Shown: in pieces, positions 1 through 7,020 of the stretch
How the letters are laid out: each line of letters opens with the position of its first letter
How positions within the stretch are numbered: the first letter of the stretch is position 1
Assembly (NCBI GenBank): GCA_014860455.1
Contig: JACZJQ010000294.1
Location: 1 to 37,051 of the forward strand
Length of the DNA stretch: 37,051 bases
Reading direction: 5' to 3'
Source: Bryobacteraceae bacterium
GTDB lineage: Bacteria; Acidobacteriota; Terriglobia; Bryobacterales; Bryobacteraceae
Notes under the pieces: generated by a model
Databases searched by the model: none
Seen by the model: only the letters and a program-made list of their open reading frames with translations
Told to the model about the DNA's origin: nothing
Program-made: the position numbers and the translations under genes

Positions 1-2
1 CC

Positions 3-824
3 ACCGTCCCCTTCGGCAAATACAAACTCTCCCGCCTCATCTCCGGCGCCAACCCCATCTACGGCTACTCCCACTTCAACTACGTCTTCTCCGCCCACAT
101 GGGCGAATACCACTCCACCGCCCGCGTCCTCGCCTTCCTCCGCGAACTGGAACGCGCCGGCCTCAACACCTGGCAGGCAAGCTGGAGCGAGCGCCTCGAA
201 ATCGACTGGCTCAAGTACAAGGAACAGGGCGGCAAGCTCCAGCTCCTGCTCCTCTCCCGCCCCAACTTCAACGACCAGCCCGAAATGCTCAACCGCGCCG
301 TCAAGCTCAAACCTCTCGGCATCGCCCAGCATGGCGGATCCACCAACCGCTTCTGGGACATGAAACAGATGGACCGCTCGCTCGACTACCTCAAGCGCAT
401 CCGCGACCTCGGCGTCATGGTCGGCCTCTCCTGCCACAACCCCCTCGAAGTCGACTACTCCGAGCAACGCCACTGGGACGTCGATTACTACATGACCAGC
501 CTCTATTACGTCAACCGCCCGCGCGCCGAGTTCGAACGCATCCTCGGCCAGGTCCCCATGGGCGAAATCTACCTCCCCGCCGACCCTCCTAAAATGATGG
601 AGACCATCCGCCGCACCCCTAAGCCCTGCCTCACCTACAAAGTCCTCGCCGCCGGCCGCGCCGTCAACTCGCCCAAGCAGGTGAAGGAGCATCTGGCCGT
701 CGCCCTGAACGGCATCAAACCGACTGACCCGGTGATCATCGGACTCTACCAGCGCTTCAACGACCAAATCGGCCAAACCGCCGGCATGGTCCGTGAAATC
801 GCCACCGCGTCCGAAACAGCCTGA
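3..824 (+). CDS. TIM-barrel-like protein, C-terminal part (5' end outside window)
   Basis: The frame is open from base 3 to a TGA at 822-824, so the gene begins upstream of the window and 273 residues remain. The visible N-terminal stretch reads KLSRLISGANPIYGYSH, which resembles the first strand of aldo/keto-reductase-like or sugar-isomerase-like barrels (G-x-x-x-SRLI-x-G-x-NP). It is followed by alternating helices and strands and a segment GVMVGLSCHNP. No catalytic tetrad could be assigned, so the enzyme activity is unknown. Third codon positions are overwhelmingly C, unlike the G-ending codons of the + strand gene at the right edge. The gene ends 53 bases before the tRNA and is probably the chromosomal flank of the integration module. 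Coding status is certain; the family call is tentative. Confidence 0.6.
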   Translation, partial: TVPFGKYKLSRLISGANPIYGYSHFNYVFSAHMGEYHSTARVLAFLRELERAGLNTWQASWSERLEIDWLKYKEQGGKLQLLLLSRPNFNDQPEMLNRAVKLKPLGIAQHGGSTNRFWDMKQMDRSLDYLKRIRDLGVMVGLSCHNPLEVDYSEQRHWDVDYYMTSLYYVNRPRAEFERILGQVPMGEIYLPADPPKMMETIRRTPKPCLTYKVLAAGRAVNSPKQVKEHLAVALNGIKPTDPVIIGLYQRFNDQIGQTAGMVREIATASETA

Positions 825-861
825 ATCAAAGACGACTGAATCAGCCACAGCCTGATCCCGC

Positions 862-867
862 TATAAT
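862..867 (+). promoter_or_regulatory. -10 box of the tRNA-Arg promoter
   Basis: A perfect TATAAT lies 11 bases upstream of the tRNA 5' end, the spacing expected for a sigma-70-type start just before the mature tRNA. No good -35 box is seen at 16-18 bases upstream, so only the -10 element is claimed. Confidence 0.5.
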
Positions 868-877
868 CAAGGCGAGC

Positions 878-954
878 GCGCCCGTAGCTCAGTCGGATAG
901 AGCGTCTGGCTTCGAACCAGCAGGTCGGGAGTTCGAGTCTCTCCGGGCGCGCCA
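878..954 (+). tRNA. tRNA-Arg (anticodon TCG), CCA encoded
   Basis: A cloverleaf folds by eye. The acceptor arms GCGCCCG (878-884) and CGGGCGC (944-950) pair perfectly, followed by discriminator G951 and an encoded CCA at 952-954. The D arm is GCTC/GAGC. The anticodon arm is TCTGG/CCAGC around the loop CTTCGAA, giving anticodon TCG at 912-914. The T arm carries TTCGAGT. The outer anticodon-stem pair is a T-C mismatch. A TCG anticodon reads CGA and, with wobble, other CGN arginine codons. The 3' end faces the recombinase gene 51 bases away, the usual layout of a tRNA used as an integration site. Confidence 0.93.
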
Positions 955-1005
955 TGTTTTCAATAACTTAGAGGCATTTAGCCCTCGCCCCGACCAAATT
1001 GACAG

Positions 1006-2313
1006 CTACGCGGAAATTTCTGCGCTGAGGATCGCGTCCATCTTGTCGGCCGCCGCGGATTCGAGGTCCGTGGTCACGTGTGAATAGACTTCCTGCGTGG
1101 TTCGCACCGAGGCGTGACCCAGAAGTTTTCTGATCGCCTGCGAAGGAACACCGGCAGCATGGAGCAGCGACGCGGCTGAATGCCGCAAGTCGTGGAAGCG
1201 GATCGCCGGCAGCTCCGAGCCGTCGCGCAGCTTATAGTAGTCGCGCAGCATGTTGCGGGCATCGAGGTAGGTGCCGCGCCGCGTCACGAAGACCCGCCCT
1301 GACTCCTCCCAGTCGTCGCCGGCTATGGCCCGCTCCTGCTCGCGCCGGGCCAGGTGTGCGCGCAAAGCTGCAACCACGAGCGTGGGCAGCAGGACCGAGC
1401 GCTGGCTCTCTTCGGTCTTGGTCGACACCAATTCGAGTTTGCCATCGACGCGCTGTAGCGAGCCCCGGATGCGAAGGCGCTGCCCGTCCAGGTCGAGGTC
1501 GTCGAGGCCGAGCCCGAGCACTTCCGCTTCGCGCATGCCGGTGCAGAGCGTAACCAGGAACAGCGCCTCCAGGCGATGGCCCTGGATCAGGCGCATGAAC
1601 TGCCGCGCCTGGCTCGAATTGAAGACTTGCGGCTTTCGCCGAACACGGCGCGGGAGCTTCGCCAAGCCGGCCGGGTTGCGAACCAGCAGGTTCCAGCGCA
1701 TGGCGACATTGAGTGCGGCCCGCAGGCAGTCGCGGCAGTGCTTCACCGTGGTGGAAGAGAGACGCTTGGCGCTGAGCGCGTTGAGGAAGTGCTGGACCTG
1801 CTGCGGGCTGAGCTTCGCCAATGCGATGGACCCAAGCCCCGGGCTGAGGTAGTTGTTCACCAAGTAGGAATAGGTCTGAAACGTCTTTGGGCTTACATTT
1901 GGCTCGGCGACTTCCCTGAGCCAGCGGTCGAGAAAATCGGTCACGGTCTGTTTGCCGGACGACATCGGAAGACCCTCAGCATGCTTCTTGCGGGCCTCAT
2001 CGAGCTTTTCCTTGACGGCATTCCGGGTCTTCGCATAGACGTACTTGCGCACCTGACGCCCCAGCCCGTCGAATCCCGTCGTAAAGGAAGCCACCCAGCG
2101 GCCATTGGCCCGCTTGAAGATCGAGCCTTCGCCGTTGCCTCGATGTCTGGTCGTTTGGTCTTGGCCATCTGTTACGCCTTCGGCTTTCGCTCTTTCACTT
2201 TGCCCTTGATGGCCTTGCTGCGTGCGCTTTTCTGCGCCTGCAAGTCCCACTCCATCGCCTTGGTCAGGACTTCGACCTTCTCCCTCGGCATCGACTGGAT
2301 GTATCGCAGCCAT
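1006..2313 (-). CDS. Tyrosine recombinase / phage-type integrase
   Basis: This is a site-specific recombinase of the phage-integrase family. The coordinates give the maximal open frame (435 codons). The N-terminal part has the RGNGEGSIFKR arm-type region and a SAM-like core-binding domain. The C-terminal catalytic domain shows the motifs CTGMREAEVLGL (catalytic Arg), HDLRHSAAS (His-x-x-Arg), LLGHASVRTTQEVYSHV (second His, then nucleophilic Tyr), so it appears active. It lies next to the 3' end of a tRNA-Arg and reads toward it, as expected for an element inserted there. The start is unclear. In-frame starts (ATG 2313, GTG 2250) lie deep inside the upstream gene, whereas a well-placed ATG at 2168 (MAKTKR) is in another frame. 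A small frameshift near 2130-2160 would join that ATG to the conserved arm region. Confidence 0.9.
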   Translation of the reverse strand: MAAIHPVDAEGEGRSPDQGDGVGLAGAEKRTQQGHQGQSERAKAEGVTDGQDQTTRHRGNGEGSIFKRANGRWVASFTTGFDGLGRQVRKYVYAKTRNAVKEKLDEARKKHAEGLPMSSGKQTVTDFLDRWLREVAEPNVSPKTFQTYSYLVNNYLSPGLGSIALAKLSPQQVQHFLNALSAKRLSSTTVKHCRDCLRAALNVAMRWNLLVRNPAGLAKLPRRVRRKPQVFNSSQARQFMRLIQGHRLEALFLVTLCTGMREAEVLGLGLDDLDLDGQRLRIRGSLQRVDGKLELVSTKTEESQRSVLLPTLVVAALRAHLARREQERAIAGDDWEESGRVFVTRRGTYLDARNMLRDYYKLRDGSELPAIRFHDLRHSAASLLHAAGVPSQAIRKLLGHASVRTTQEVYSHVTTDLESAAADKMDAILSAEISA

Positions 2314-2585
2314 ACGTCCGTCCGAGGGTCATTCAACCGGCTCGTACCCTCAGTCTTAATGGACTCCGTCTGGCCCGGCTGGAAATAGGTCATCGTCATC
2401 GCTTCGACGCCGAGGGGAGCCTTGAAATAGAACCTCAAGGCATCCATCACCAGTTGCTGCAGACTCACTTCCCTTCTGAGGCACTCGAACGAGATCCGGC
2501 TGTGGAATTGCTCCGGAACGCGGACTCCAACCAGGACCTTCTTCTTCTCCAGGCCTTCGAGGTTGGGTGGGGTATTCGTGGGCAT
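2172..2585 (-). CDS. Ribbon-helix-helix-like small protein of the integrase module
   Basis: A 137-residue protein. After a short N-terminal tail, residues roughly 17-52 contain VLVGVRVPEQFHSRISFEC followed by REVSLQQLVMDALRFYF. This beta-strand, helix, helix pattern is typical of the Arc/MetJ/CopG (RHH) DNA-binding fold. The C-terminal third is Lys/Arg-rich (KSARSKAIKGKVKERKPKA). ATG 2585 is preferred over GTG 2588. The gene precedes the recombinase on the same strand and is divergent from the excisionase-like gene, with three direct repeats between them. A role as the module's transcriptional repressor or accessory factor is an inference; the exact family is not recognised. Confidence 0.65.
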   Translation of the reverse strand: MPTNTPPNLEGLEKKKVLVGVRVPEQFHSRISFECLRREVSLQQLVMDALRFYFKAPLGVEAMTMTYFQPGQTESIKTEGTSRLNDPRTDVWLRYIQSMPREKVEVLTKAMEWDLQAQKSARSKAIKGKVKERKPKA

Positions 2586-2607
2586 CACTCTTTCAGCTTA
2601 TTCTTGC

Positions 2608-2650
2608 GTAGACGCATGTACAAGTGTAGACACATGGCAGATGTAGATGC
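2608..2650. promoter_or_regulatory. Three direct repeats, candidate operator of the integrase module
   Basis: Between the divergent genes lie GTAGACGCATG (2608-2618), GTAGACACATG (2626-2636) and a shorter GTAGATGC (2643-2650). They are offset by 18 and 17 bases. Tandem copies at near-constant spacing suggest binding sites for the RHH-like protein or the excisionase-like protein. Both encoded proteins are DNA-binding candidates that could occupy the sites. Confidence 0.5.
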
Positions 2651-2673
2651 TTTGCTGTACGAGGGTAGTTGAT

Positions 2674-2955
2674 ATGGACAGACTCTTCTTGAAGCCCAAG
2701 GAGGCCGCCGAGCTGATCGGCGTGGTACGGACGCTCTTCCACCAGTTGGTGAAGGGGGGCGTCATCCCGTCCTGCCGCGTCGGCAAGACGATCCGCATCC
2801 CCGTCGCTGCCCTGAAGGCGTGGGCCGAAGCGCAGGTGGAGCGGCCCAGCACTGCGGCAGCCTCGCGCCGGAGTGATGAGAATCCATTCGCGACCTCGCC
2901 CTTGGCCTCGCCGCCATTCTTTATGCGCCGCGCCGGCATCACCGTCACATTGTGA
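2674..2955 (+). CDS. Excisionase-family HTH DNA-binding protein
   Basis: A 93-residue protein. Residues 5-50 read FLKPKEAAELIGVVRTLFHQL, then a wing with VGKTIRIPVAALKAWAEAQ. This is the winged helix-turn-helix pattern of the helix_turn_helix_17 / excisionase (MerR-like) family, which ends with a conserved R-I/F-x-x-x-L-x-x-W. The C-terminal 40 residues are Ala/Ser/Pro-rich and unconserved in appearance. ATG 2674 is chosen because GAGGG lies 8 bases upstream; an in-frame upstream start at 2647 lacks such a site. It is divergent from the RHH-like gene and close to the recombinase, so a role as directionality factor (Xis) or regulator is the natural inference. Confidence 0.8.
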   Translation: MDRLFLKPKEAAELIGVVRTLFHQLVKGGVIPSCRVGKTIRIPVAALKAWAEAQVERPSTAAASRRSDENPFATSPLASPPFFMRRAGITVTL

Positions 2956-3842
2956 CGGTCAGCCATCCGGTCATCTCCGGATTGAACGCTATGGACGCGA
3001 AATTGGAACTGTCGTCTAATGGGGCCAGCGCGATCGGCCGGTGACCACCAAGATGACCGCCGAACACCAGACGTAGGCCATACAAGTACGCCAGCGGGGC
3101 GCTGGGCTCGTTTTCACCCGCGGTTGACACCTGGGGGCCGCGCAATGTGCCCGATTGCGTCATATCGCCGGCTCAGGCGATAACCATCTCCAGCAACCCG
3201 CTCTCTGCGCTCGCGGTCTATGTCGGCAGGGCATGCTTTTCAAGAACATCTGAGGCTCCAGCGAGGACAACCGGCCACCAGGGCCTTAAGCGCCTTCGGT
3301 CTAGGTCGCGTGTGGTAGCGGTAGGGTTTTTCATAGGGGCACATGGACCGGCAATGCGAGGAGTTCCTCGTTCTCCGAGGCGGGCCAGGGACCGTGGAAA
3401 TCCATTTCTGAGCTTGTTGCGCCTGGTGCGAATCGGGAAAATTGTCGAGGCCAAGAATCGTCACGGAGACCTTCGTAGAAGTCCGATCCTGAGCCGCTGC
3501 TGACCAGCACCTCGGCCGGATGACAGTTCCTAGGGCGGCCGATCGAAGCTTATCGGGCTGCCGTGTCGTGCTGGCGCCGAAAGACCCGCTGCATCCGTGT
3601 GGCACCGCCCAAGGTCTTCTATGTCGTTGAAGTACAATGCCGAATGGCGGTGCCGGCGGTCCGGTCGCGCGGTTGATTCAGTCGGCCCGACTTGGGCATG
3701 AGCTCGGTCGGCTGGCGGATCAATGCCCGTGCAGTGTCCCCCGTTCAGCCTTCAACATAAGATCCACTCCGCATGCCGCCGCGGCATCACCCAGCTATGC
3801 CGACCTTGTCGAAGACAGAGCATTCCTCTCGCACTGTTCCTG
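2956..3842. other. Stretch without a supportable gene
   Basis: Short frames on both strands here give no recognisable domain, lack clear ribosome-binding sites and have erratic composition. The least implausible is a 72-codon minus-strand frame at 2945-3163, which resembles nothing I know. No hairpin-plus-T-run terminator was found, although the eCIS operon (from the right) and the excisionase-like gene (from the left) converge on this region. It may hold decayed remains of an integrated element. Confidence 0.5.
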
Positions 3843-4607
3843 TCACTGGTGGTGCTTCTTGTTGGGTCCGGTGAAATCGAACTTAGCTCCGATCTGCCTG
3901 GTTCCCAGGATCCGGCCCAACCCCAGCGGTTCGGTTGTGGTGGACGGGGCGGAGCCGGCGTCAGGGACATTTCCAACGGCCATCCCGTCCGGCAACTCGT
4001 CGACAAGGTAAACAGTCCCGCTCATGCTCCAACTGCCGCTGGCGCCGTCGGGAATCTCAAATTGCCAGTAGTCAATGCCGCTCTGTCCATTGGGTCTGAC
4101 ATCGAAGGCCTCCCAGTAGGGGGAAGTGTACGTGTAATCGCCCGTGGGGGTATGGGTGAAATCGAAGTTCCTCTCGATCTTCTGGATGACATGCGAATAC
4201 TTGCCGGCGCCGTTCCTGTAGGCGCCGCCTTCATTGGTGAAGGTCAAGAACCTGACCTGCCATGAGAATTGAACAGGGCCGGTACCCACATAGCTGCGAT
4301 CGGCCAATTTCGGGCAGGCTTTCGAATCGCTGTTCGGGCAGGAAAGACAGGGCGGGGTGACTTTGCTCGTATCGAGCTTGTTGCTGAGGTCTTCGGACTT
4401 CGCGGCCGCAGTGGAATTGAGGCAATTCGCCGAGGTCGACGCGGAACTCCCTGCGGGGGAGCCATAAGCGCCTGAATCGCCGCCCAGCGGGCGCAGGGCG
4501 AGCCGGGTCCAAATCGGGTTCGCAGACGAGCGCTGACTCGGCCGGTTCCGCTTGGCGTCCGGCTTGGCGGGGTCAGCTCGACTTCGTTCGCGCGCAAAGC
4601 GCCTCAT
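3843..4607 (-). CDS. Unknown protein coupled to the eCIS cargo gene, with cargo-like N-terminus
   Basis: 254 residues, family not recognised. It is the last gene of the eCIS operon. Its ATG overlaps the TGA of the DUF4157 cargo gene (ATGA), so the two are translationally coupled and probably made in step. Residues 1-40 are basic and disordered-looking and contain SSANPIWTRLALRP at about 27-40. A matching P-[IL]-W-x-x-L-A motif lies at the same distance from the N-terminus of the cargo protein. The DUF4157 domain itself is absent. A Cys cluster CLSCPNSDSKAC sits mid-protein. The C-terminal half is rich in aromatic residues and Gly, with beta-like spacing (YTYTSPYWEAFDV, DYWQFEIPDG). It could be a second cargo protein, an accessory factor or an immunity protein; the sequence does not decide. 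Confidence 0.7.
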   Translation of the reverse strand: MRRFARERSRADPAKPDAKRNRPSQRSSANPIWTRLALRPLGGDSGAYGSPAGSSASTSANCLNSTAAAKSEDLSNKLDTSKVTPPCLSCPNSDSKACPKLADRSYVGTGPVQFSWQVRFLTFTNEGGAYRNGAGKYSHVIQKIERNFDFTHTPTGDYTYTSPYWEAFDVRPNGQSGIDYWQFEIPDGASGSWSMSGTVYLVDELPDGMAVGNVPDAGSAPSTTTEPLGLGRILGTRQIGAKFDFTGPNKKHHQ

Positions 4608-6778
4608 AGGTTAATATTGCCACTACCCACATTCTGCTCCCAGGTGCCTTGAGGCGTGGCGTTGCAGCCGTGATTGGTCTGGGTGTCGTACTGGTTTGTC
4701 AGGGCGTTCGCCCGCGCTCTCAGGCTCGCGAGCGTCACCGTGGTTCCAGAGGCGCGCGCGGCATTGGCCTTGTGAACAAGCACACACGGGATGTCGAAGT
4801 GAAGTTGCTCATGGCGCAGGAGGCGGGCGGAGTCGGCCACACGCGCACGCGTGCATTCTGCGCCGATCACCGTGGAGCATTCTCCGAAGGAAGTCGCCGT
4901 GACCGCGCTGGCGGCGATACCGGCAGGGCAACCGGCGTTGTTGCCCTGGAAGTTGAACGTCGCTCCGACCGTACCGGGAGCCAGGCCGTTGAAGAACGTT
5001 TCGCACTGCGTGACCGCCGGCTGGCAGCCGTTGACAGACAGGACATCCGGTTGGCCCGATCTCGGCCGAACCCACGAGGCGCCCAGCAGGTTGGCCTGGA
5101 ATACCTGGCCGCCCTGGAATGCGGTCTGATCGATGCGGAAGTGTGTTGCCGCCTCGAACTGTCCACCGCCGGGCGTACCGGGGAAGTTGGCCCACGTCAG
5201 CTGGCGGTTGGGCACACAGGGCTCGGGCAGCGCCTGGACTCCAGCCACGCGACCGAGCATTCCGTTGGCTCTTGTCACGCCGGACTGCTGCGCTGGGGTC
5301 GCAGTAGCGGGCGGTGAAGAGAGAAGGGCCTGAATGCGGGCCAGAATCGCCGCTCCGGCGGGCTGGGCGGCCAGCAGCGAGATGTCCTTGTTGACCAGGT
5401 TTTCCATGAAAGCAAGGGCGATGTCGAACGCGCCTGCGCCGGCCTGGTTGAAGACCTCAAGAACGTACTCGCGGTTGTCCTGAGCGTTTGCCACAGCCCG
5501 CGCGCCGAGATGGATTCCCCGTCCGGTGGCGGACGGTTCGTTGGTGAGGAAGTCTGCCGCGGCTTGTGTCAATTCAGCCGCCGGCTGGGCCGGCAGAACC
5601 GCCGGAAACTCGTCGAGCAAGCTCGACCACGCCGGGTCGAAAGTTCCGGCCATGCTGCGAATCGGGTCGGGATGGAGAATGCCCTCGTTGGTGGCGCTGT
5701 CGATGCGGATAGGCAACGGGAACCGCATTCCGATCTTCCAATTGGTCATCACCGGCGGAACCGCTGCGGGCGGGATTGCGAGGCGATAGCGGTTGTAGGC
5801 AAGCAACCCCTTGGCCAAGTCGTCGACTGTGAGAGGCGTGAAAGCCACAGGCGCGTTCCCACCGGAGGGCGTGAATGGCGTCGCGGAATTCCAGAGCGGC
5901 AACAGGACCTGGGCGAGTTCGCGAATTGTCGTCAAGCGGCCAACGATCACCGACACATTCGACTGGTTTGAAACAGGACCCACGGCGGTCGAGTTCATCG
6001 TCCCATCCAGGATGAACTGCACGGCGGCCACCGCGCCGCGACTCAGGACGCTGGTGGTTTGCCCCGTGTTCTGCCGTGAAAGCATGGGACCGGAGGGCCG
6101 GTTTGCGACGGGGATTCGCGGCGCCGGCATCGCGCCGCCACCACCAGTCTGCTGGATGACGTGCGTCAACTCGTGCGCCAACAGCCGCCTTCCAGAGCTC
6201 TCGGAGGGTGCGTACCGGCCCGGACCAAATACGATGTCGTTGCCCACCGTGTAGGCCAGCGCGCGTACGGCTCGCGCCGAGGCCGAGGCCTGGGAGCCGG
6301 CATGCACACGCACGCCGCCGAAATCGTGTCCGAAGCGGGACTCCATGAAATGGCGGGTGTGCTGGTCGAGCGGTTCACCAGGGGAACGGAGGACGTCGTC
6401 CACGATAGGAGGCGCGGCGCTTGCTTCGGGCCCGGGAACCTGGCCCGCGGCTTCACGCTTTGTCTGAAGGTGTTCCTCCTCCTCCTCTTCGGCGGGAACC
6501 GCTATCGACTCGCGCTGCACCTGAAGCTCATCCTCACAGGCAGGGCACATCCGCTGAAGGGATTCGCCGGCCGGCATTTGCACCACCCGGTCGGCAACGC
6601 GGTCCGCTTCCTGCTCATATGGATCACCGGGCTGGTTGACGGTTAGCTTTGGCTGTAGCCGCGACGCGAGTTGGCGCCACAGCGGGCCGGGAGAAGCTGG
6701 GCGGTCCTGCGGCGGGCGCTCCGCCCTGCTGTTGGTTGCCGTCCCGGCAGTTCGGCTTTTAAGTGAGAGTGATTGCAT
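4604..6778 (-). CDS. eCIS cargo protein: DUF4157 (eCIS core) domain plus C-terminal DUF922-like metallopeptidase
   Basis: 724 residues. Residues 43-65 carry the signature PKLTVNQPGDPYEQEADRVAD found at the head of DUF4157/eCIS-associated proteins, followed by a CPAC pair (78-81) and an acidic run. Residues about 128-212 form the DUF4157 domain with the zinc-binding HELTH at 202-206. A middle region (230-510) is Ala/Pro-rich with no recognised fold. The C-terminus (about 525-722) matches the DUF922 pattern: LTWANFPG start, HEQLHFDI at 656-663 (a second HExxH), then YDTQTNHG and a final W-E. DUF922 proteins are regarded as zinc-dependent proteases. In eCIS loci, DUF4157 marks proteins linked to the particle, often with a toxin or enzyme at the C-terminus. 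Here the payload would be the DUF922-like peptidase. The gene sits after the structural genes, consistent with cargo. Enzymatic activity and target are inferred. Confidence 0.87.
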   Translation of the reverse strand: MQSLSLKSRTAGTATNSRAERPPQDRPASPGPLWRQLASRLQPKLTVNQPGDPYEQEADRVADRVVQMPAGESLQRMCPACEDELQVQRESIAVPAEEEEEEHLQTKREAAGQVPGPEASAAPPIVDDVLRSPGEPLDQHTRHFMESRFGHDFGGVRVHAGSQASASARAVRALAYTVGNDIVFGPGRYAPSESSGRRLLAHELTHVIQQTGGGGAMPAPRIPVANRPSGPMLSRQNTGQTTSVLSRGAVAAVQFILDGTMNSTAVGPVSNQSNVSVIVGRLTTIRELAQVLLPLWNSATPFTPSGGNAPVAFTPLTVDDLAKGLLAYNRYRLAIPPAAVPPVMTNWKIGMRFPLPIRIDSATNEGILHPDPIRSMAGTFDPAWSSLLDEFPAVLPAQPAAELTQAAADFLTNEPSATGRGIHLGARAVANAQDNREYVLEVFNQAGAGAFDIALAFMENLVNKDISLLAAQPAGAAILARIQALLSSPPATATPAQQSGVTRANGMLGRVAGVQALPEPCVPNRQLTWANFPGTPGGGQFEAATHFRIDQTAFQGGQVFQANLLGASWVRPRSGQPDVLSVNGCQPAVTQCETFFNGLAPGTVGATFNFQGNNAGCPAGIAASAVTATSFGECSTVIGAECTRARVADSARLLRHEQLHFDIPCVLVHKANAARASGTTVTLASLRARANALTNQYDTQTNHGCNATPQGTWEQNVGSGNINL

Positions 6779-6780
6779 GG

Positions 6781-7014
6781 TCAGTGTGGCCTCGCTGGCT
6801 GTGGGTTATCGGGGAGGCGATCCCGAACCCCTTCCACGACATCCGGGATAAGATCCCTGAAGAAACCGGGAACTCCATCAAGGGCGACATGCCTTTGACA
6901 GCAATGACGAGAGGGCGGGAGGACTGCGCAGGCCGCCGCGACCTTGCCGGCCCGTGAACCCGGGCCGGCTCGCGCGTTGTCCGCCATTCTTCGAATGTGA
7001 GCGGGCTCAAACAT
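6781..7014 (-). CDS. Possible small protein between fibre-like and cargo genes
   Basis: A 77-codon frame begins 6 bases after the stop of the 1420-residue gene and ends 2 bases before the cargo gene start, so it fills the only sizeable gap in this part of the operon. AGAGG lies about 10 bases upstream of its ATG. The C-terminal part GFFRDLIPDVVEGVRDRL could form an amphipathic helix. No family is recognised and third-position GC bias is only moderate. The gap may instead be a plain leader of the cargo gene. Confidence 0.3.
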   Translation of the reverse strand: MFEPAHIRRMADNARAGPGSRAGKVAAACAVLPPSRHCCQRHVALDGVPGFFRDLIPDVVEGVRDRLPDNPQPARPH

Positions 7015-7020
7015 CGCCGC

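Noticed and set aside
1576-2388. 270-codon + strand frame opposite the recombinase
   Set aside because: The minus strand has the complete catalytic motifs of a tyrosine recombinase; the + frame has none.
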